A DNA stretch of 44,189 nt. Source: a bacterium (GTDB taxonomy: Bacteria > Patescibacteriota > Minisyncoccia > UBA6257 > JAGOQP01). This document shows positions 36,328 to 44,189 of this stretch, piece by piece; the stretch's first letter is position 1, and each line of letters opens with the position of its first letter. The stretch lies in assembly GCA_021814445.1 (NCBI GenBank), contig JAKAIF010000003.1, positions 1-44,189 on the forward strand, written 5' to 3'. The notes beneath the pieces were generated by a model that made no database searches, was not told the DNA's origin, and saw nothing but the letters and a program-made list of their open reading frames with translations. The position numbers and the translations under genes are program-made.

Positions 36328-36822
36328 ATGAAAATTTTAGGCATTGATCCAGGAAGTACCCGTGCAGGATATGCGGTTATTGAGTATGAATCCTCACATA
36401 AAAAACCAATCCTTATCACCGCGGGAATTTTACATACCCAAAGTGCCAACAAGAACGAACTCCTTGCCGATTTATTTACTTCATGCACCCACCTCATAGA
36501 AACACACCACCCCGACATTGCTGGTATTGAAACCCTCCGATTCGCAAAAAATGTAAGCACAGGAATTGAAGTCGCTCAATCGCGTGGCGTACTTATTTGC
36601 ACAATCGTGCAACACCAGATTCCTCTCTATGAATTCTCTCCGTTAGAAATAAAGCAGGGGATGACGGGGTATGGAAACGCAGACAAACACTCCATCACCC
36701 GCGCCGTGCAACAAACCCTTGATGCCTCCCTGTGCGCAGGGCAACCAGATGATGTTTTTGATGCCATCGCAATTGCGCTCGTGACAGCATACGCGTATAA
36801 AAATCTAAAACAAAGAAAATAA
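36328..36822 (+). CDS. ruvC: Crossover junction endodeoxyribonuclease RuvC
   Basis: MKILGIDPGSTRAGYAVIE, IAGIETLRF, KQGMTGYGNADK, DVFDAIAIAL. Confidence 0.95.
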   Translation: MKILGIDPGSTRAGYAVIEYESSHKKPILITAGILHTQSANKNELLADLFTSCTHLIETHHPDIAGIETLRFAKNVSTGIEVAQSRGVLICTIVQHQIPLYEFSPLEIKQGMTGYGNADKHSITRAVQQTLDASLCAGQPDDVFDAIAIALVTAYAYKNLKQRK

Positions 36823-36865
36823 TACACACATTATTTTTCAGCTACCCACAGACGCCTTGATAGGG

Positions 36866-36893
36866 TTGACAATAAAAAAATTTTGACTATATT
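36866..36893 (+). promoter_or_regulatory. Promoter for the acidic ORF
   Basis: TTGACA - 16 nt - TATATT. Confidence 0.55.
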
Positions 36894-36958
36894 GCTATCA
36901 TTATTATCAAATTATTATATGGGAGTGTATTTTATATCACTCCACAGCACCACACACC

Positions 36959-37234
36959 ATGACTACAGACATATTATCTCCCGTGCAACTTCGCACCCCT
37001 CTTACTCGTAACATCGCAGATGATGACGAAGACAACGAAATGGATCGCGAAGACACCACGCGTGACGAAGAAGATGAAGATGATGATGGATTGTTACACG
37101 ACATCAACGACGATCAAAAATTCAAAGATGAGGATGACCTTATAGATGGAGATATTGATGATGAAGATGAGGAGGTTATTGAAGAAGACGAGAGTGATAC
37201 AGAAGATGATTATGGAGATGGAAGAGAAAAATAA
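36959..37234 (+). CDS. Extremely acidic hypothetical protein (91 aa)
   Basis: Asp/Glu-dominated ORF with its own promoter and downstream terminator. Confidence 0.7.
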   Translation: MTTDILSPVQLRTPLTRNIADDDEDNEMDREDTTRDEEDEDDDGLLHDINDDQKFKDEDDLIDGDIDDEDEEVIEEDESDTEDDYGDGREK

Positions 37235-37244
37235 AAATCCATAT

Positions 37245-37276
37245 GATAAAATCGCTGGCAACCCCAGCGATTTTTG
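37245..37276 (+). terminator. Rho-independent terminator after the acidic ORF
   Basis: AAATCGCTGG-CAAC-CCCAGCGATTTTTGTT. Confidence 0.75.
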
Positions 37277-37300
37277 TTATATACTGAATGCACACATACT

Positions 37301-39385
37301 ATGGATACACATACCCCACACCATCGCCCTGTTTGGCGATATATAGGATTTATTGCGCTTGCACTCGCGCTTGCAATTGTTGTTGAAATTATTCTTGTGA
37401 TTAAAGACCTCCCTCATCCTGAAAAACTCAACACCTTTCAACCTGCACAATCAACAAAAGTATATGATCGCACCGGAACCGTTCTCTTATATGAAATACA
37501 CGGAGATCAAAGCCGCACCGTGGTAGATATTAATAAACTTCCTCCGTATATAAAACAAGCAACCATCGCCGCAGAAGATCAAACATTTTATGAACATTCT
37601 GCGCTTGATTGGAGGGGAGTTATCCGCTCGCTTTTTGTGGATATTACCACAGGAGACTTTAGCCAAGGAGGGTCAACCATTACCCAACAACTCGTAAAAA
37701 ATGTATTCCTCACTAATGAGAAAACTATCCAGCGTAAAATAAAAGAAGCGATTCTTTCATATTGGCTTGAACAACAATATACCAAAGATGAAATTCTTTC
37801 CTTCTACTTAAATCAAATACCCTATGGGTCAAATAGTTATGGTATTGAATCTGCAAGTATGCGTTATTTTGGAATCCCCGCATCATCACTCTCTATCACC
37901 CAAGCCGCAACACTTGCTGCAATACCCAAATCTCCTACCTATTATTCACCGTGGGGGACTCATGCCGCAGAATTAAAACAGCGCGCAGATTATATTATTG
38001 GAGAGATGCACACCCTTCATTATATAACCGACCAACAATTCACTGAGGCACAAAAAGAAAAGTTAACATTCCTCCCTCAAAATATCGGTGTTATTAAAGC
38101 CCCTCACTTTTCTCTCATGGTAAAAGATCAACTTTCACAACTCTATGGAGATGAGGTGGTTGAAAAAGGAGGATTAAAAGTACTCACCACGCTTGATTGG
38201 AAGTTACAACAAATTGCCGAGCAGGCGGTACAAGATGGGGTAAAGCGTAATACTGAATTGTATGCCGGCACTAATGGTTCATTTGTTGCGCAAGATCCTA
38301 AAACAGGACAAGTGCTCGCGCTCGTGGGATCAGCTAATTATTTTGATAAAACAATTGATGGAAATTTTAACGTAGCCGCGCAAGGATTACGACAACCAGG
38401 ATCTACCTTCAAGCCATTTGTATATCTTTCCGCATTTGAAAAAGGATATACCCCTGACACGATTGTGTTTGATGTCCCCACAAACTTTAATACAAATGGA
38501 GATCCTCACTACGACTACACACCAGAAAATTATGACGGCACATTTCGTGGCCCTATTTCTTTAAAAGAGGCTCTTGCTCAATCCATCAACGTACCTGCGG
38601 TAAAGACGCTATATCTTGTAGGCCTTCCCACCGCATTACAAACCGCTCATACACTTGGTATATCTACTCTACAAGATCCGTCCCGCTATGGACTCTCACT
38701 CGTGCTCGGAGGAGGGGAAGTAAAACTTATTGATATGGTTGAAGCATACTCGGTATTCGCCCAAGATGGCATTAAACACGCTCAATCACTCATTCTCTCG
38801 GTACAGAATACAAAAGGAGAGTCTTTATATACCTACAAAGACTCCGCAGAGCAAGTTGTTGACCCCTTATATCCTCGCATGATTAATGCAATCCTCTCAA
38901 GCGCCTCTCTGCGCTCTGGGTTGTTTAGCGCGAGCCTTCCCCTTACGGTGTTTGATCCATACACCGTAGCGCTCAAAACAGGTACCACAAACGACTATCG
39001 TGATGCGTGGACTGTGGGATACACTCCTTCACTCGTCGCAGGTGTATGGGTGGGAAACAGTAATAATAAACCCATGCAACAAAAAGGAGGAAGTATTCTT
39101 GCCGCACTTCCTATCTGGAGCGCGTTTATGAAACAAGCGCTTCCTGAGTATCAACCAGAATCATTTCCAACTTATACCCCAACCCCCTCAGATGTTCCTA
39201 TGGTAAATGGAACATATGACGCCTCTAAACAGGTGCACAATATTTTGTATTATATTAATAAAGACAAGCCCTCTGAATTATTACATACCCCTTCACAGGA
39301 TCCACAATTTTATAATTGGGAACAACCCGTGCTTCAATGGGCACAACAAAATATTCCAAACTTCACTACGGAATATAACAAATAA
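37301..39385 (+). CDS. Class A penicillin-binding protein (transglycosylase/transpeptidase)
   Basis: GT51 motifs AAEDQTFYEHSALDWRGVIRS, GGSTITQQLVKN; transpeptidase RQPGSTFKPFVYLSAFEKG, SINVPAV, KTGTTNDYRDAWTVGY. Confidence 0.95.
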   Translation: MDTHTPHHRPVWRYIGFIALALALAIVVEIILVIKDLPHPEKLNTFQPAQSTKVYDRTGTVLLYEIHGDQSRTVVDINKLPPYIKQATIAAEDQTFYEHSALDWRGVIRSLFVDITTGDFSQGGSTITQQLVKNVFLTNEKTIQRKIKEAILSYWLEQQYTKDEILSFYLNQIPYGSNSYGIESASMRYFGIPASSLSITQAATLAAIPKSPTYYSPWGTHAAELKQRADYIIGEMHTLHYITDQQFTEAQKEKLTFLPQNIGVIKAPHFSLMVKDQLSQLYGDEVVEKGGLKVLTTLDWKLQQIAEQAVQDGVKRNTELYAGTNGSFVAQDPKTGQVLALVGSANYFDKTIDGNFNVAAQGLRQPGSTFKPFVYLSAFEKGYTPDTIVFDVPTNFNTNGDPHYDYTPENYDGTFRGPISLKEALAQSINVPAVKTLYLVGLPTALQTAHTLGISTLQDPSRYGLSLVLGGGEVKLIDMVEAYSVFAQDGIKHAQSLILSVQNTKGESLYTYKDSAEQVVDPLYPRMINAILSSASLRSGLFSASLPLTVFDPYTVALKTGTTNDYRDAWTVGYTPSLVAGVWVGNSNNKPMQQKGGSILAALPIWSAFMKQALPEYQPESFPTYTPTPSDVPMVNGTYDASKQVHNILYYINKDKPSELLHTPSQDPQFYNWEQPVLQWAQQNIPNFTTEYNK

Positions 39386-39426
39386 GTATTAGGTAGTACG
39401 TATTAAGTATTAAGAAAACCACTCCT

Positions 39427-39456
39427 ATAAAAAATCACCTTATGGTGATTTTTTAT
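39427..39456. terminator. Bidirectional terminator between the convergent PBP and dnaN genes
   Basis: ATAAAAAATCACC-TTAT-GGTGATTTTTTAT. Confidence 0.88.
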
Positions 39457-39495
39457 ACTCATACCTCACAACTAAATCCTATATACTCATTTAGC

Positions 39496-40617
39496 TTAAT
39501 TGCTTTTTATTGATGTAAGGATGTATGTGTACGAGGTATCGTCGGGAATCCGTATCACACTTGGTTTCTGTTCATTATTCAACCCAACAAATATATTTTC
39601 TGTTTTTATGTTTCGTATTCCATCTAAAATAAATCGCCAGTTAAATGATATTTGCATGGGTTGTCCTTTCGCTTTTACCGAAAGCATATATTCACTTTCA
39701 CCAAATTCGTGACTTGAAGATATAAGCTTCATATATTTCATATCTTCATCAAGAATTAAACGTACTTCATATAACCTATTTGAAAGTGAGCTGGTTAATT
39801 TCAATGCTGAAATAATATCTTCTTTCTTCACGGTCATTTCCACATCATATGAAGAGGGAATCACCATTTCATAATCAGGGAATTTTCCATTAATAAGCCG
39901 CGAAATAACTGTTGTTTGTTCATTCGCAAACATAATTTGATGTTCATCTACTGCGACCGTAATGGTGTCTTGTTTCTTTCCTGAAAAAATACGTAACACT
40001 TCTTGAATAGTACGCAGGGGAACGATAAACGAAAATTCACGATTAAGATTTGTTTTTATTTTTTTATTTATAATTTCTTGTTTTGCAAGACGAAAACTAT
40101 CCGTTGCCACAATTCTCATATTCCCTTCTTTAAAGTGAAATAAAATTCCACTTAATTCAGGACGAAAATCAGATATCTGACACGCCACACTTACACTCGC
40201 GAGTGCATCCAAAAGCACTGAGGGGTCTAAGGTAAATACAGAATCTTGTGTAGTAGCAATATGAGGGATAATAGGAAAATCATCTGGGGGAGTTGTGGTG
40301 ACTTTCGCTTTATAATTATCAGCGGTAATAAGAAATGAAGTCCCTTTTAATTCTAGGGTAACTCGTTCAAATGCAAGATTTGAAATAATTTGAGTAAATA
40401 CTGAATAAGGAACCGTCACAACTCCTTTTTGAATTATCTTTCCTGGAATCTTGTGCACCACTCCAATTTCTAAATCAGTTGAAGAAATATAAATACCATC
40501 ATCTTTTGCGTCAATAAGAATATTTTTTAAAATAGGAAGTTGTGTATTCTCTCTTTTAATTCCTCCAAGAATCGCAAGCGCCTCTTTTAAATTATTTTTT
40601 AAAATAATGATATTCAT
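39496..40617 (-). CDS. dnaN: DNA polymerase III sliding clamp (beta subunit)
   Basis: DnaN-like throughout (LPILKNILIDAKDDGIYISSTDLEIGV, RIVATDSFRLAKQ, GKFPDYEMVIP); adjacent to dnaA. Confidence 0.95.
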   Translation of the reverse strand: MNIIILKNNLKEALAILGGIKRENTQLPILKNILIDAKDDGIYISSTDLEIGVVHKIPGKIIQKGVVTVPYSVFTQIISNLAFERVTLELKGTSFLITADNYKAKVTTTPPDDFPIIPHIATTQDSVFTLDPSVLLDALASVSVACQISDFRPELSGILFHFKEGNMRIVATDSFRLAKQEIINKKIKTNLNREFSFIVPLRTIQEVLRIFSGKKQDTITVAVDEHQIMFANEQTTVISRLINGKFPDYEMVIPSSYDVEMTVKKEDIISALKLTSSLSNRLYEVRLILDEDMKYMKLISSSHEFGESEYMLSVKAKGQPMQISFNWRFILDGIRNIKTENIFVGLNNEQKPSVIRIPDDTSYTYILTSIKSN

Positions 40618-40724
40618 ACCAGGTTATAATTTGTTTACTATTTTTATTTTTTCTTAAAAGTTTTTATTAGATACCCTATAAAAGAGTGCCGTAGTGTGTC
40701 TTCTATATAGTATATTAATATAAT

Positions 40725-40827
40725 TAGTAGTAGTTGTAGTAGGGGGGTGTGGATAAGTGGATAACGTGTATAAAGCTTTATTTTCCGCTGATTTTTGAAT
40801 ACTTTTGTGTATGCGATTTGTGTATAA
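40725..40827. promoter_or_regulatory. oriC half between dnaN and dnaA: DnaA-trio-like repeat, G-run and tandem DnaA boxes
   Basis: TAGTAGTAGTTGTAGTAG (40725-40742) + GGGGG + TGTGGATAA (40748-40756), AGTGGATAA (40756-40764), CGTGTATAA (40765-40773), TGTGTATAA (40819-40827). Confidence 0.85.
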
Positions 40828-40848
40828 CTCTGTGAATATCTTTGGGAA

Positions 40849-42231
40849 TTATGAGGATTGATTTTTGTTAATCATTTCCTTTAATAAGATGATTTTTTGG
40901 TTCAATGCCTTATTTGTCGTGATTTCAAGCGCTACTTTCTCATATGAGTGGATTGCGGTGGTATGATCACGCTTACCCATCTTATCCCCAATATCAGGGT
41001 AGGACATCCCCAACATATCCCGGAGAAGAAACATGGCTACTTGGCGTGGTCCCACTACTTCTTTACGGCGGGATTTATTAATAAGTTCACTTGCACTAAT
41101 ATCAAAGAACTGAGACACACACTTCAAAATTTGGTTTGGGTTGATGTTTGCCATAGTTTGTTGGATAGTGTTGGTGATCATTTCTTCCGCGGTTTTTACA
41201 TCCACCTCTTGTCCACGCACTTCTTTATAAAATTGTAGTTTATTAATAATCCCTTCTATTTCGCGTATATTCCTCTGTATTTTTGAAGCAATCACATTAC
41301 ACACTTCGTCTGAGAATGAAAGATTTTTTTCTTGTAATTTATTTTTTATAATTGCAAGTTTCATTTCATAATCGGGATACGTCACATCTACAATCATACC
41401 TCCTTCAAAACGGGAGCGGAGACGATCTTCTAAGGTAGGGATAGCCGAGGGCGCGCGGTCGGACGATATGATAATTTGTTTATTGTTCTGGTAGAGAATA
41501 TTAAACGTGTGGAAAAACTCTTCTTCACTACGTTCTTTTCCTCCAATAAACTGAATGTCGTCAATAATAAGTACGTCTATATTACGATATTTGTTCTTCA
41601 CATCATCCATGCGTTTGGAACGAATAGCCCACACCACATCATTCACAAAGCGTTCTGAAGGGACATACTTTACGCGTACTCTATTATGATAGTTCTTTAT
41701 GATTTCGTTGCCAATTGCCTGAATCAGGTGGGTTTTTCCTAGTCCGGTGCTTCCATATACAAATAGAGGATTGTATTTCTTTCCAATGTCTTTGCTTACT
41801 GCGGTAGATGCCGCAAACGCAAGTTCGTTTGAAGATCCCACCACAAACGTATTGAAGGTATATTTTGAATGAAGATTTGTTTCTGGATCTGCGGCAAATT
41901 CTATAAATCCAACCTGTTGCTCGGGGTGTGGTTTTTTTTCTTCTTTTTCTTTTTCAAATATTTTTTTCTCAAGCGCCTCTCCAGTGAGCACAATATATTC
42001 AACACGATGGATGGTATTATCAAGAGTCTGGAGAATATCAAGAATGCTCTTGTTATATTTTGATTGAATCCACTCTTTCGCGAAATTATTATGTACTCCC
42101 ACAATAACCGTGCCGTTTTCTGGGTTTCTTTCCACAAGACGGCTATTTTTAAACCAGGTAAGAAAATTTGGTTTTGATATTTGTAATTCTATTTCTCCCA
42201 ATGTTTTCTCCCACAGTGTTTTTAGTTCCAT
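40849..42231 (-). CDS. dnaA: Chromosomal replication initiator protein DnaA
   Basis: Domain I, AAA+ (NPLFVYGSTGLGKTHLIQAIGNEI, VLIIDDIQFIGGKERSEEEFFHTFN), domain IV signature MGKRDHTTAIHSYEKV. Confidence 0.97.
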   Translation of the reverse strand: MELKTLWEKTLGEIELQISKPNFLTWFKNSRLVERNPENGTVIVGVHNNFAKEWIQSKYNKSILDILQTLDNTIHRVEYIVLTGEALEKKIFEKEKEEKKPHPEQQVGFIEFAADPETNLHSKYTFNTFVVGSSNELAFAASTAVSKDIGKKYNPLFVYGSTGLGKTHLIQAIGNEIIKNYHNRVRVKYVPSERFVNDVVWAIRSKRMDDVKNKYRNIDVLIIDDIQFIGGKERSEEEFFHTFNILYQNNKQIIISSDRAPSAIPTLEDRLRSRFEGGMIVDVTYPDYEMKLAIIKNKLQEKNLSFSDEVCNVIASKIQRNIREIEGIINKLQFYKEVRGQEVDVKTAEEMITNTIQQTMANINPNQILKCVSQFFDISASELINKSRRKEVVGPRQVAMFLLRDMLGMSYPDIGDKMGKRDHTTAIHSYEKVALEITTNKALNQKIILLKEMINKNQSS

Positions 42232-42341
42232 ACGCGGTTTTTTGGCTATATTATATTGAATTTTTTATACAAATCCAGCACTCAAAATAGGAATCTTTTG
42301 TAAATCGTTTCTATTGTAGCAGAACGAGTTTTTTTAGATAG

Positions 42342-42368
42342 TGTGGATAAATAGGGTGAAGTGGATAA
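42342..42368. promoter_or_regulatory. DnaA boxes upstream of dnaA (second oriC half)
   Basis: TGTGGATAA (42342-42350) and AGTGGATAA (42360-42368). Confidence 0.75.
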
Positions 42369-42478
42369 CGTGTGTACAAAGTATATAGCGCACCGCACTT
42401 TTTGTTTTAATGGGTATCGTGGGGTGTTTATTTTACAGACCTGTTGAAATTGTTGTTTTTATTTGCTACTCTCTTTGC

Positions 42479-42625
42479 ATGTCAGTAACCTATCAGCCAA
42501 AAAAGAAAAAGCGAGCACGCACGCATGGATTTTTGAATCGTATGCAGACTCCTACGGGACGAGCGGTATTAAGCCGACGTCGCGCAAAAGGAAGAAAGAA
42601 ACTCACAGTCACCAAGTCAAAGTAG
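42479..42625 (+). CDS. rpmH: 50S ribosomal protein L34
   Basis: [48 protein letters not shown]. Confidence 0.96.
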   Translation: MSVTYQPKKKKRARTHGFLNRMQTPTGRAVLSRRRAKGRKKLTVTKSK

Positions 42626-42651
42626 ACGGGGTAATTTAAATCTTCTCTCAT

Positions 42652-42975
42652 ATGCTCGCAAAGAAAAACCGCCTTACTGCAGGATTTTTTCGCACTCGTG
42701 TGCGTCACATAGCCTCGTTTGTATGTGGTTCCGTTTCAGTTCGGGTGTATCCTGCGAGCACAAAATTGTTTCGATGCGCGGTCGTGGTTCCGGTTCGTGT
42801 TGCAAAAACCGCCGTTTTGCGCAACTCTATTCGCCGCAAAATATATGAGTTAGTACGAGGACACATAGCGGAGCTTCCTACTGTTGATGTGACTTTCTTT
42901 GTTTCTCGTGCTGATACCGTGTATGATGATACACAGAGTGCTATAAAAAAGATCATATCTGAACTTAATACTTAA
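42652..42975 (+). CDS. rnpA: Ribonuclease P protein component
   Basis: MLAKKNRLT...RCAVVVPVRVAKTAVLRNSIRRKIYELVR, located after rpmH. Confidence 0.92.
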   Translation: MLAKKNRLTAGFFRTRVRHIASFVCGSVSVRVYPASTKLFRCAVVVPVRVAKTAVLRNSIRRKIYELVRGHIAELPTVDVTFFVSRADTVYDDTQSAIKKIISELNT

Positions 42976-43002
42976 TACCTAATACTTAATACTAATTCTT
43001 TC

Positions 43003-43734
43003 ATGTCTTCACTTTTTCATAATGTCTTATATCTTCCTCTTTTGAATTTGTTGTTTTTTATATACAACATTTTCTTTTCTGATTTGGGTATCGCTATTAT
43101 CATCTTAACTATTATCATCCGTGTGATACTACTCCCCATCTTTTATAAGGGAGCGAAAGATCAGACTATTATACAGAAATTAGCTCCTAAAATTAGAGAA
43201 ATTCAGCAAACTCATAAAGACGACAAGCAGGAACAAACCAAGAAAATGCTTGCGTTATACAAGGAGCACAAAGTGAATCCATTTTCTAGTATTGGGTTGT
43301 TGTTATTACAGCTCCCTATTTTATTTGCTCTGTATCGTCTCTTTTTGGGTGGATTTGGCGATGATGTATTATCACAATTATATTCATTTGTGGCTCGTCC
43401 TGGGGTAATTAATTATCATTTTCTTGGGGTTATTGCATTGAATGAAAAAAACATTATACTCGTACTTATCGCGGCGGTATTTCAATACTTACAGACGTAT
43501 TATCTTATGAAGGCGGCGGCAAGTAAAACGCCTGCGGTACCCGACGAGAATCCTGCGATGGCAATGGCGCAAAAAATGTCTAAACGCATGATGTATTTTG
43601 CTCCTATTCTTACGGTATTGATTTTATCAGGACTTCCTTCGGCGATTGCGTTATACTGGCTAACAACTTCTGCGTTTTCTACCGTACAGCAACTCGTTAT
43701 CAATAAGAAGATTCAAACAAATCCAATTTCATGA
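43003..43734 (+). CDS. yidC: Membrane protein insertase YidC/Oxa1
   Basis: DLGIAIIILTIIIRVILLPIFYKGAKDQTIIQKLAPKIREIQQTHKDD...ALYWLTTSAFSTVQQLVINKK. Confidence 0.95.
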   Translation: MSSLFHNVLYLPLLNLLFFIYNIFFSDLGIAIIILTIIIRVILLPIFYKGAKDQTIIQKLAPKIREIQQTHKDDKQEQTKKMLALYKEHKVNPFSSIGLLLLQLPILFALYRLFLGGFGDDVLSQLYSFVARPGVINYHFLGVIALNEKNIILVLIAAVFQYLQTYYLMKAAASKTPAVPDENPAMAMAQKMSKRMMYFAPILTVLILSGLPSAIALYWLTTSAFSTVQQLVINKKIQTNPIS

Positions 43735-44183
43735 GCACTACTGAAAACACATTTCAAGAAATCAGAGAACTCATAGAGACGCTGGTGCGGACTATGGGGT
43801 TTCGCGACGTTTCTATTTCGTTATATGAAGAGGGAAAACGATTCTCAATATTTATTAATGACGCGCCATTTCTTGAACGGTATCTTTCTTCCTTTGTATC
43901 TGATTTGGATTATATGTTGAAGATGGTTCTTAAGAAGAAAGGATATGAATTTGTGTTTATTGATGTAAACAATCACCGTAAAGAGCGGGAAGATTTATTA
44001 ATAAAACTCGCGCGCGCCGCGGCAAAAAAAGTTTCTATTACCAAAAAAGAAATTACTCTTCCTGCCATGAATGCATTTGAACGAAGAATTATTCACGCAG
44101 AATTAGCAACGAACCCAGATATAAAGACAGAAAGCATGGGAGAGGGGAGGGACAGAAAGGTGGTGATAAAACCATTAGAATAG
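43731..44183 (+). CDS. khpB: Jag/KhpB-like KH-R3H RNA-binding protein
   Basis: R3H-like LPAMNAFERRIIHAELATNPDIKTESMGEGRDRKVVIKP; ATGA overlap with yidC. Confidence 0.9.
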   Translation: MSTTENTFQEIRELIETLVRTMGFRDVSISLYEEGKRFSIFINDAPFLERYLSSFVSDLDYMLKMVLKKKGYEFVFIDVNNHRKEREDLLIKLARAAAKKVSITKKEITLPAMNAFERRIIHAELATNPDIKTESMGEGRDRKVVIKPLE

Positions 44184-44189
44184 CCGATA

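Noticed and set aside
18771-42993. TATTAAGTATTA/TACTTAATAC-type repeats near 18771-18830, 39387-39415 and 42962-42993
   Set aside because: Low-complexity AT tracts between genes; similarity may be compositional, so not promoted without a genome-wide count.
1-44189. Many 60-120 aa ORFs antisense to or overlapping housekeeping genes in the ORF track
   Set aside because: They lie opposite strongly supported CDSs, lack family resemblance and are expected by chance in six frames.
1-44189. CRISPR array or cas genes
   Set aside because: No regularly spaced direct repeats and no Cas-like proteins seen.
1-44189. Alternative genetic code (UGA as Gly, as in some CPR lineages)
   Set aside because: TGA works as a normal stop (e.g. 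the yidC end overlapping the jag start, and the 42-aa ORF end), and core proteins translate intact with the standard code.

Overview
The window looks like an origin-proximal chromosome segment from a small-genome Patescibacteria/CPR bacterium, probably Parcubacteria-like. That placement is inferred from gene content, compact proteins and AT-rich composition; no search was run. The right end carries the classic origin block dnaN-dnaA-oriC-rpmH-rnpA-yidC-jag. Most of the rest is housekeeping: folD, glyA, tatD, metG, glyS, recO, rpsO-NYN-pnp, a xer recombinase, hppA, ftsH, obg, yraN, yebC, ruvC and a class A PBP. There are three tRNAs (Leu-UAG, Val-UAC, Ile-UAU), and no CRISPR array, rRNA or prophage. 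The most interesting signals are: (1) a bipartite oriC with tandem DnaA boxes, a G-run and a DnaA-trio-like TAG repeat; (2) two perfect 16-bp parS sites plus half-site repeats, with no parA/parB in the window; (3) two perfect 42-44 bp palindromes about 15.5 kb apart, one abutting a LamG C-terminal remnant, with a partial third copy at the window edge; (4) a tRNA-Ile locus with a duplicated 5' fragment, and a 3' fragment split exactly by a 20-bp palindrome, flanking an SDR gene whose catalytic Tyr appears to be His; (5) a structured 5' leader upstream of a 3D-domain cell-wall protein; (6) a two-gene operon with a divergent SPFH-like membrane protein behind a strong promoter and an 18-bp inverted repeat; (7) five tandem VirB2/TrbC-like pilin paralogues with no secretion ATPases nearby.
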